From Chara braunii (Eukaryota > Streptophyta > Charophyceae > Charales > Characeae), in NCBI GenBank assembly GCA_003427395.1, contig BFEA01000147.1:495108-559107 (forward strand): DNA of 64,000 nt. Reading direction: 5' to 3'. The first letter of the stretch is position 1. Every line of letters starts with the position of its first letter. Made by a program: the position numbers and the translations under genes. Below the pieces are notes generated by a model that ran no database searches, was not told the DNA's origin, and worked only from the letters and a program-made list of their open reading frames with translations. Of the stretch, positions 31,143-40,185 are shown piece after piece.

Positions 31143-31970
31143 ATGATTAGGTACGATAGGGGGGACCCTATCGGAACCTTGGAACGGGCCTGAAAGATGG
31201 GATCTAGGTATGGAGTGACCCCCCCTAGAATTGGTGAAGAAGGGGAGGTCACTACAGAATTCTTCGAAATATACGGGGAAGAAAAGCTAGTCCGTTTTTC
31301 GATAGTCTCACAGGACGGTACCCGCACACGAAGAGCAGAGATCTACTTGTCTCCCGATGACAGGCAGTTCTTTGCTACGGAGTTGGCGGAAGGAAAGGAC
31401 CCTCTGAGTATAGCGGAGAGAACCCGAGACCGACTTAGAAGGTTGAGAGGGGGAGTGGCAGGAAGGCGTGAGATAGAAAAGGTTGAATACCGAGGACGGT
31501 TAGGGATCCCGCGGGCAGCCCATGGGCGAACTTGGGAGATCCGTGCCTGGGTCTACTGATTGCTCTACCCCGACGATACAGCGGTGAGGAAGGTCCAAAT
31601 TAGAGGGCCGATAATTGAGAAATTCCCCCTGGGGGAAGAAAAGGGGCACGAGTTGTTCACCCTGTGTTGGGAGTCCCTAGAACTTACGAACTTTGAGTGG
31701 TGGGCTTTGGTAGGCGATTTCATAGGGCCCCTGTTCTCTGGACAGGCCGGGGAAGTGGATAGAGATCTGATTAGGTGGTGCTCGCAAGAGGGGATTAGGG
31801 GCATCTCGGACTTAGAGATTGCCAACCTTGCGCTAGCCGCTAGCAAAGAAAAGAAACGGTGGGACTCTTGGTGGACTGTGACTCGCGAGGAGTCCGAAGG
31901 AGAAAGTGGGGGGCGAGAATCGAGTGAAGAGAAAAGAGGCTCGGAAGAGAGGAGCGGGGCAGGAGGCTGA
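31143..31970 (+). pseudogene. Island ORF B5 (B family), two in-frame TGA codons
   Basis: The frame probably starts at ATG 31143 (MIRYDRG; B4 also starts MIR). It meets TGA at 31191-31193, resumes at ATG 31197, meets a second TGA at 31557-31559, and ends at 31970. The blocks are EIYLSPDDRQFFA, GIPRAAHG and HELFTLCWE, in the family order. The C-terminal ~40 residues are Glu/Ser/Gly-rich. The ATG of the gag frame follows 4 bp after its stop. Two stops imply decay unless recoding occurs. Function unknown. Confidence 0.55.
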
Positions 31971-31974
31971 GGGA

Positions 31975-33845
31975 ATGACTCTAGTAGAGAAAGCGACTAA
32001 GAGCTGGTGCATGGAAAGTGTGGTTGAGCACGGGCTCGCCCAAACACCCAAAACCGCTGCTATAGGGCAAACCGAGGAGGATACCGAATTAGGGGCAAGG
32101 TTGAGTAAGTCAGCTGAGAGGGTGACCGAGGGGGTAGAAACCATGGGTAGAGCCTCAAGAAACCTGGAACAACCCCTTCGAGAAAAAGCTGCGGAACCGC
32201 GTGCAAGCTCGGACGAGCGTTTGCACCAAGAGATGAAACCGCGTGTCCCTATGAGAGAAAGGGTGGCCGAAGCCACAAGGGGCTTCCCCGTCAAAACCCG
32301 ATGGGCGGACCACGTGGACACGAAAGAGAGAATCGGCGAAGGGCAGGAGTGCCCTCGTGACAGGGCGGGATGCTGGGCACCGAGGAGGAGCGAGGAAGGT
32401 GGCCCGAGAAGGAGGGAACTTGGGGACGGACGACCAACTGAGATTCGGGGAGGACGGCGAAGATGGGCAGGCGGGGAGATCGGTCCCGCTTGGGTACGAG
32501 AAGAGGCGGTGGGTAGGAATATGGGAAGACCCGGAGATATCTGGAGAGGGGCCAGGGCCCCGGAGTCCATGCACTGGGAACGCGAAGACCCGGGTTATGG
32601 GGGTCGCAGGGAGGAGGAACCATGGGGACCTCCAAGACACCGACCCCGAATGGAGGATTTGGACCCTTCCTGATACAAACCTTACGATCCAGCGCTGGAT
32701 GGGCCGGCCGACGGACCTTACTTCCGTCGATATGACGATTGTCGAGTCCCTTATTACGATGTAAACCTGGGGTTAGAGTCGCTCTACTTTAATGAAAGGG
32801 ATGTGACCGGGTTCGTGGAAAAATGAGAAAGTTACGCCTACCGGGAAAAGTTTTGGGGAAAAAAATGGATCGACCACTTCATACAACATTCGGACCCAAA
32901 ACTAGATCAGGCTATCAGGGCCGTGTACCCGTCTGATGGAAGGTGGAAGACCTTCAAAAGCAGCCTACTAAGGATCTTTGCGTGTGACGACATGATCCCC
33001 ACGATAGAGGGGTTGCGTCAGGTGGCGAGAGGAGGGCAAGAAAGCCTGGTGGCTTTTACCCGGAGGTTCAAATGCTTGTCCCAGGCCTTAGTAGATAGAG
33101 GGATGCTTTCGGAAGTCGACAGGTGCGTGATGTTCATGTTGCACCTGCCTGAGGAGAAGAGGCTAACTTTGAAAGGGTCGCCAAAGTAGTCTTCACCAGA
33201 GGAGGTGTAGACGTACGGGATTATATGAACGAAAGTCCGGACATGGCACTCCGGAGTATGCGCTCCCAAAACGGCAAAGGTCCTCATGGTAACAAAAGAC
33301 AGCGTCTGGGGCCTCCCGCCCAGCGTCGGGGAGGGGGACCCCCGGGTTGGCGGAACAAACCTGGCAATCAAGGGAGCTGGAGGGCCGATCGAGAGGCCGA
33401 AGGGAATCGGACCTCGGAATGGGGAAATTCCCAGTGGAAGGATGCAAAGGATGGAAGATGGGGAGACCCTCCCCAACCTAGGACCATGGGGGCTCGACCA
33501 GAGGTGAGTCAGGCTAGAACGCCACCGCCACCCGGGCCTCCCGCGCCAAGGGGAGTGCCCCCTCAAGTCGCTCCCCGCCCTAACAACCCGCCGCCGCGAA
33601 GTGGGTGTGCATATTGCAATGAAGAGGGTCACATCAAGCGAGAATGCCTGTACCTTACGGAAGCCCTGAGGTTGGGGGTGGTCAAATTGAATGAAAACAA
33701 ATGGGTTGTGTGGGGGAATGATGGAGAGGCGGTCTCCTTCTATCCCTCCATGAAGGTGAATGTGGACAAGAGGATAGCCCTCCAGGAAGCAAGGTTGGGA
33801 AAGAAGCCTGAGACTGGGGGTACCTCCAACTCATCCCACGTCTAA
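31975..33845 (+). pseudogene. gag: gag polyprotein (capsid and zinc knuckle), disrupted
   Basis: Structural protein of the LTR element. The N-terminal ~230 codons (from ATG 31975, frame 1) are Arg/Glu/Gly-rich. The same frame continues past TGA 32671 and TGA 32824 into a retrotransposon gag (capsid) domain with WKTFKSSLLRIF, LVAFTRRFKCLSQAL and VMFMLHLPEE (32850-33170). A frameshift near 33170 moves to frame 3 (VAKVVFTRGG), which runs to 33845. That part holds a Pro-rich linker and a perfect CX2CX4HX4C zinc knuckle (CAYCNEEGHIKREC, 33606-33647) for genomic RNA binding. The knuckle is intact, but the reading frame is not. Confidence 0.82.
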
Positions 33846-33866
33846 ATAACAGAATCGTCAGGAGGC

Positions 33867-35018
33867 GTGTCCATAAGGGAACCCCAGGTGTCGAGCATCA
33901 AGTTCATTGAGACACAGCCTGAAGAGGGAGTGCCTTGCCTAAGAGTGAGGACCCAAGTTGGGGCAGGGCCGTCTAAGGGCAAGGAGCTCACTACCGAAGG
34001 AGGAAAAAGGAGCAGTGACGACGACCAACCGATGGTCGACGCCAAAGTCGCGGAAGAAAGGAAGGGGGAGGAGCCCACGTCACCTAAATCGCCTAGGAAG
34101 AAAGAGCCAAAGAAGTTCGAAATGAAATGTACCTTAGATGAAATTGATACAGTAGCTCCCCTTCGGAGGACCCTAATGCAGCCTATGCAGTGCACCCTTC
34201 TGGAGTACTTGGCAGCCAGCGAGAGAGCTAGGGAAGAGTTCCTAAGCATCACGAGGAAGGTGCGGATCTCGCTCGCGGGAGGGCCCACGGTTCCGACGGA
34301 TGGACCCGGTAAAGAAGAGTTGCAGTCTTCCAGGATCGCTATGGAGGAATTGCCGACGAATTTCTTTTCGGGAGAAGATGCCAAAAGGTTCTATGTATTA
34401 GGGAATGGCCAACTCCAGGCAGTGGTGAGTGGAAAAAAGATGAGGGCTCTGGTGGATAACTGGTCCGAATCCACAGTATGTAGGGACTCCATTGCCCAAG
34501 AATTGGGTTTGGAAATAGAAAGAGAGGTGTCCATGTCGATGGTCGTAGTGGATAACAAGCTGCAGTCAGCAGAGGGGGTGTGTCATAACCCCATGATCGA
34601 GGTCGCTGGCGTTGAGGCCACGGTCCCAATATTCTCGGTGAAGGAGTTTTCCTCTGAGTTAATCCTCGGGAGAACCTGGCTGAGTGCGGTCCACGCGACC
34701 ACGGTCGACCTTCCAAATGGGAGTCGGACTCTCTCGATCCAAAGTCCGGATGAAATCCGTGTGGTCCTAAAGACTGTGGACGCTCAAGATGAGCGAAATC
34801 GGACCAATATTCCGAGGCGAAAGGAAGCCCGATCGAGGATGTGCCAAGTCCGTTTAAAAGAATCACCCTTAGATGGCAAGGAACCCCCTGGGGACCTGAT
34901 AGATGTCGAGGACGTCGGGAGCCGGATTGTGATTAATGGGGTAGGATACGAGAATGAGGATGAGGAAGAGGATTTCGGTGGGTGCGTAAGGATGTCTTTT
35001 TTGAAGGAATCCCCCTAG
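33867..35018 (+). CDS. pol: pol, protease region (retropepsin-like)
   Basis: Open frame of 383 codons in the same frame as the end of gag, separated from it by TAA 33843-33845. Residues ~170-300 look like a retroviral-type aspartic protease: ALVDNWSESTVC around D197 (usually D-S/T/N-G), VPIFSV, and ELILGRTWLSAV (the LILGR...L flap and core pattern). The Gly after the active-site Asp-Asn is Trp here (GGG to TGG would explain it), so activity is doubtful. The N-terminal ~150 residues are charged linker. The frame shifts near 35000 into the RT segment. Confidence 0.7.
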   Translation: MSIREPQVSSIKFIETQPEEGVPCLRVRTQVGAGPSKGKELTTEGGKRSSDDDQPMVDAKVAEERKGEEPTSPKSPRKKEPKKFEMKCTLDEIDTVAPLRRTLMQPMQCTLLEYLAASERAREEFLSITRKVRISLAGGPTVPTDGPGKEELQSSRIAMEELPTNFFSGEDAKRFYVLGNGQLQAVVSGKKMRALVDNWSESTVCRDSIAQELGLEIEREVSMSMVVVDNKLQSAEGVCHNPMIEVAGVEATVPIFSVKEFSSELILGRTWLSAVHATTVDLPNGSRTLSIQSPDEIRVVLKTVDAQDERNRTNIPRRKEARSRMCQVRLKESPLDGKEPPGDLIDVEDVGSRIVINGVGYENEDEEEDFGGCVRMSFLKESP

Positions 35019-36295
35019 TCGGCGGAGTCAGGAAGCATAAAACCTTGACGGAAAAAGTAAAACCCGCTGCGGTCAGCCGGGATAGAACGGGGGAAACTTC
35101 GATATCGGAAGAGGAAATCGCCATAATCATCCGAAAAAGGAAGGAGACCGAGGGGCAGAGAATTATGGCCGATAGGTTGGCAAAGATGGATATAGGGGAT
35201 GAGAACCTCACGGAGGAGGAAAAGGAGTACGTAGCGATGACCATGAGAGGCTGCGATAAGGCCATAGCCTTCGATGGCTCGAAGAGAGGAAGGATCGACC
35301 CGAGGTACGCTAAGCCCGCCCGGATCCATACGATCCCGCACGTACCTTGGAAAGATAGACCCCAGTGAAAGTATGCTCAAAAGGAGAAGGAGGAGATAGT
35401 GGCCTTTATTAAGAAAAAGATAAGGACATTTGTCGCGGAACCTTGCGAAAGTGCTTACTCCAACAAATGGTTCATTATGAGGAAAAGGGGTAGCAACAAA
35501 TCAAGGTGGATTCAGAACCTCCAAAGGACAAACGCGGTCACTATAAGGGACTTAGGGTCCATACCTGAGGTTGACCTACTTGCAGAAGGGTCGGCAGGTC
35601 GCTCCATCTACTCAATCTGCGATCTCTTCTCGGGCTATGACGAGATCCCCTTGGACTACCGAGATAGACACATGACCGCCATGCACACGCCTCTAGGGCT
35701 GGTAGAAATGATGGTAGTACCTATAGGGTGGACGAACAGCGTAGAAGTGTTCCAAAGGGCCATGATAGCAGTTCTCAAGGAGTTCATACTGGAGAAGGTG
35801 GAAGTCTTCCTTAATGACTCCCTGATAAAAGGACCGGTCGAGCGGGACGAGACGGAGGTCTTCACCGGGGTGAGAAAGTTCGTAGTAGAGCATATGAAGG
35901 ATGTCAGGGAAGTCCTTGCTAAGTTGGATGACGCCAACCTTACAGTGAGCGGGACGAAGAGCCGCTGGGGGGTGTCGACGATCACAATATTGAGCTTCAT
36001 TTGTGACAAGGACGGGCGGCGACCCAATCCCGCTAAGTTAGAGGAGTTAATGGCCTGGCCGTCACCACTTAAGTCAATCACCGAAGTTAGGCAATTTCTA
36101 GGGGTGGTGGACTACTGGAGAATCTTTATAAGGGCCTACAGTGAAAAGGCAGAACCCCTAAGGAGGTTGCTCAGGAAAGCTGAGGGATGGTTCTGGGGAG
36201 AGGAGCAGGCCGCGGCCATAAGGAGGAATTCCGCGAGAGTGGACAAGTCTTGGGGGTCCCTTTCTTCGAGGACGAGGAGGACCACCCCTTTATAG
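34982..36295 (+). pseudogene. pol: pol, reverse transcriptase of the LTR element, catalytically dead
   Basis: Frame 2. It includes a linker (to TGA 35366-35368, a likely Trp codon), then RT from ~35399: EPCESAYSNKWF, YSICDLFSGYDEIPL (first catalytic Asp at 35621), TPLGLVEMMVVPIGWTNS, FLNDSLIKGP, then the connection FICDKDGRRPNPAKLEEL, WPSPLKSITEVRQFLGVVDYWR. The active-site F/YxDD is FLND: the first Asp is Asn (AAT at 35813). GWTNS and DSLIKGP resemble fungal Ty3 elements more than the GLCNA/GLKNA typical of plant Gypsy lineages. A frameshift near 36230 leads to RNase H. Confidence 0.85.
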
Positions 36296-37004
36296 TTTCT
36301 ACAAACATCAGACCTTGTTGGTTGGAGGACTTCTGTCGCAAAGGGATCCAAACGGTAAAGAAAGACCCCTCCGATTTGAGAGTCGGACCCTGAATCCCAC
36401 CGAGAGGAATTATAGCCAGTTCAAGAAGGAAGTATTGGGGGTGTTGCACTGCCTAAAGACCTTCCGCCACAACATCTACGAGAGACGTTTCCTCCTAAGA
36501 GTGAACCCGACCGCGGTAATGGTCGTCCTTCAAAAGGACTTCTCACTAATCGACCCGGCTATCGCTAGATGGATGATCCATATTAGACTCTACGGTAATA
36601 GGGTCGAGAGGATCTCCGGGGTCAAAAATCAGGTCGCCGACGGACTATCCCGACTCCTGATCCGGGAGGAGGATTATCCGAGGTTGGAGGAAGCAAGGGC
36701 AGAGATGTCCAAAGAAGGGGTGATCCGGGTGGCTGCTAACAAAACGCAAGCGGGGGTGATCATCCGAGAGGAAGACAGGAGCCATGAGACGTTCCTCGCC
36801 AACCTCTACGATGGGAAGTACCGCGACATAGGGTTGTACCTAGCAGGAAGGGAGGAAGGTACCGAGGTGATTAAGAAAGAGGCGCTGGGGTATTGCCTAC
36901 GAGGAGGACACCTCTTTAAGAGGCCGACCAAGTTTGCAATTCCCATGAGGGTGCTTTGCGATCCGGAGGAAAAGAAGGCATTCATTGAAGAACTGCACGA
37001 CTGA
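36240..37004 (+). pseudogene. pol: pol, RNase H domain, two catalytic Asp replaced
   Basis: RNase H normally removes the RNA strand during reverse transcription. HPFIVSTNI is in frame 1 (36187-36393), and the remainder is in frame 3 (36315-37004): GGLLSQRD, SRTLNPTERNYSQFKKEVLGVLHCLKTFRHNIYERRF, LLRVNPTAV, and VADGLSRLL. The usual Asp residues at STD and RVD/RTD are both Asn here (AAC at 36304 and 36504). The Glu (36429) and the final Asp remain. The segment after VADGLSR is the tether to integrase. The frame ends at TGA 37002-37004, inside the integrase zinc region. Confidence 0.8.
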
Positions 37005-38331
37005 GTCGTCGGAGGGCATAGAGGGGTAAAAGGGACCTTTGATAAGGTCCGCAGACTTTATTGGTGGGACGGACAGTACAGAGGAGTAGAGAAGTATTGT
37101 CTGACCTATGAGGTGTGCCAAAAGAGGGCAACAGTTCGCTACAAGGAACCCCTGGTTCCGTCGCTCCCCACTGTGCCCGGCGAAAAGGTTCATGTTGACT
37201 TAGTAACCATGCCAAAAGAAGTCGGCGGGCTCCGGTACATAATCAATGCTCGCGATGACCTCACCGGATTCGTAGAAGCTAAGGCTATTAAAAAGAAGAC
37301 GACCGAGGAGGTGAGTGACTTTCTCTTGGAGTACATTGCCCGGTACGGCTGTGTCGGAAAGATAGTCATGGATAGGGGATCGGAATTCATAAGTCAAAAG
37401 GTCAAGGTGATATTAGAGAAGGCAGGGATTAAGGCGGCCTACACGACCGCCTATCACCCCCAAAGCAACGCTCCGGTCGAAAGAGGTCACCAAACCCTTG
37501 TAGACACCTTGGCAAAATGGTGCAAAGGACGTGCGGAGCAATGACCAAAGTATTTGCGTTATGTAGTTTGGGCAGATAACATCACAGTCAAATCAAGTAC
37601 GGGGTATCCCCCATACACCCTTCGGTTCGGTAGACACTGTCCACTGCCCATCGAGTTTCACGTCGACACCTGGACAAGTGTCTTGTGGAGAACCAACATG
37701 ACAAGGTGCGAACTGTTGGAGGCAAGGATCCAACAAATAGCCGAAAATTTGGACGCCGGACTTACCGAGGCAGGGAAAAACATCGAGAAGGAAAGGGTGA
37801 AGGGGAAAAAAAGGTGGGAAAAGAATTTGCGGGTCCGACAAAAGCCGATAGGGACCAGACCTTGTCCTAATGTACGACTCATCGCTAGAAAAAACTTGGA
37901 GCAAAAAACTGGCCAACCGATGGATGGGGTCGTACCGAGTCCTAAAGAGAGTGCATGGGGGAGCGTACCTGCTTGCCGAATTGGACGGGACTAGGTTACG
38001 GGACCCTATCACGGGGGCCCGCCTCAAGCTTTTTAGATGTCGAAAGAGCCTTGGAGATGAACCAAGAAGGAAGGACAAGGAAGCGGTCGGCGAGAAAGTG
38101 ACCATTACACCTGAGATAGGAGAAACGTCGAAACAAGGCGCCTCTTCCTGGCCGCCTAAGAGGGGGTATAAAGTTCGGAAGGCTCCCCTGCCAAAGACAC
38201 CTAGAAGGAAGAAACGACCCAGGGAGGATGAGAGTGGTACCGACCAATTAGGAAAACGCCGGATGAGAGAAAGAAGAGACGCCTCAAGGAAAGCCTTGAG
38301 AATCAAGCGTGAGAGAGAAGAAAGAAAGTGA
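37005..38331 (+). pseudogene. pol: pol, integrase; DD35E kept, frame broken
   Basis: The zinc-binding part (GGHRGVKGTF, KYCLTYEVCQKR) has Tyr where one HHCC cysteine should be. The core keeps Asp (37197, VHVDLV), Asp (37371, IVMDRGSEF) and Glu (37479, VERGHQTL), with 57 and 35 residues between them, the DDE spacing. TGA 37542-37544 replaces a residue, probably Trp, after the core. The C-terminal SH3-like part (KLANRWMGSYRVLKRVHGGA, GARLKLFRC) is in another frame from ~37860 to 38331 and ends in a basic tail. No chromodomain is seen. DRGSEF and VERGH are like fungal Ty3 integrases. Confidence 0.85.
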
Positions 38332-38719
38332 AAATGAGAAAGGCGCGAGAGAAAGATGAGGAGACGGAAACGGATGTAACCTCGCTTGGGAGAACGGTGG
38401 AAGGGTGTACCATAGTTAGAGATAGGATACATGGTAAAATACCGAAGAGATGAGGTACCATAGTTAGCAAAAACAGGAGTCGTCAACTTTAAAGGGGGCT
38501 GCGCAGGTGGGGGATTAAGGGGACTGTGCCATACTAAGGCAATACGATTAGAGGCCAAAGAATTAAGGGGGAAAACAAAGGAAGGATGTAATCTCAGAAA
38601 GGGGGGAAGGTAATATGAAACATGGGAACGAGAAAAGTGTGGGGGGGGGGAAAGGCTAAGAAAAGGGGTTTGCAGGGAGAGGTTCGCCGGGGACGGCGAG
38701 AAATGGGGTGTGGGCTGGT
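38332..38719 (+). other. 3' untranslated region and purine-rich tract before 3' LTR
   Basis: Non-coding. Purine-rich runs at 38641-38654 (ten G then AAAGG) and 38660-38668 are candidates for a polypurine tract. The usual position directly at the LTR border holds only AGAAATGGGGTGTGGGCTGG. The sequence ACCATAGTTAG occurs twice (about 38409 and 38456). Confidence 0.45.
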
Positions 38720-40035
38720 TGTCGGGCGGCTACCCACCAGCCAAGTGCACTCTTTGGCAGAATTGACTTGTTTCTGAGGCCTTTTTCTTTGCTTTGTATG
38801 GTTGATGCATGAATGCGCGAGGCTTGATGGGTTTGTTTTGGGAAGGTTATGATTTTTTTTACTACTAACGTTGAACAAGCAGGAAAACGGGCGGTCGATG
38901 CGAGAGTCGCAAGTGGGGCCTGACGCGGGCTCGGAATCGGGACTTTTGGAAGATCAATCCGGGTCAACAATGAAGGACGGCGGCATCCCGACTGAGGGTC
39001 GGAAACACCCCTGTCTTGGGTCAGAGGGACCGGGGGCTGGGTGACCGGGATGATCGATGGAGCTATGGACGGGCCCGGGCATGGGACTATGGGACGCAGT
39101 GATAGGACGACGGACCTTGAAGAAGTCTACAGGTAAGACGGAGGAATGGCGGCCGGTTGTGGGTCGATTCAGGCAGGAGGCTTCCTGCTATAGTATTTAG
39201 TGTGTCGGAGGGTCCATCTCCGGGAGGTGAATCATTAATGACCGAGCGACATCGAGATAAACAGTATGGCGGAATCGGTTTCCAAAGGACAGACGGGATG
39301 GAGGGGTCGATCTCGACTCAGCGTGGCCAACTGTAATGATAGCATCACAATGCACTAGAGCTCGGTGGGGTCGACTTCGGGGGGAGGGATTTTATGGAAA
39401 GTTCGTAAGCCGCATGTCGGGAGTCGGCTCTCCTACGACAACGGCGAATGGGGGAGACGAAACGACCAACCGAGAGGAAGCAAGGAAGGGCCCCACAAAG
39501 GAAAGGAATGTCTACAGCTGGGCGAGAGAGGCATTAACATAACAAACGTTGGGGTGGGGGAAAGGAAGCAGGTGCGGGAGCAGTTCTTGATAACCGCTCT
39601 AATGATGCGGCGCCGGAACAAATGAGAGCCGCCGTGCGCCCAAGATCAGACAATGGGCGGAGTTCGGGCACTGGACAATCGTCGGGCGGGAAAGCTAACC
39701 ACACCTAGATCAAAAAGCAAGGGAGAGCGCTGCGACTGGTTGGGAAAGAAGGGGGGAGGGATTTCGAGGGAAGAATGGGCATGAAACAAGGAATGCATGG
39801 AAGCTGAAAAGAAAGTGATAAAAATTTGATTGGCGGGAAGTCGAAATTTTGAAGAAACTTGCGAAGAGGGGAATCCGAGAAGAGGGATTGGCGGAGATAG
39901 GAGAAGAGAGGATCAACGAAGGGGGGGAGAGAAGTATAAAACAGAGGGGGAGAAAAATAACAGAGGAGGGAATTTCTTTTCCTTTATGCGCACAGGTCTG
40001 GCGGATGCTCGCCCTTGCGCCCGAAGAATTGCTCG

Positions 40036-40066
<31 letters not shown>

Positions 40067-40124
40067 NNNNNNNNNNNNNNNNNNNNNNNNNNNNNNNNNN
40101 NNNNNNNNNNNNNNNNNNNNNNNN

Positions 40125-40185
<61 letters not shown>

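Noticed and set aside
38056-38331. Chromodomain at the integrase C-terminus
   Set aside because: After the SH3-like part the sequence is a basic, low-complexity tail without the aromatic residues of a chromodomain.
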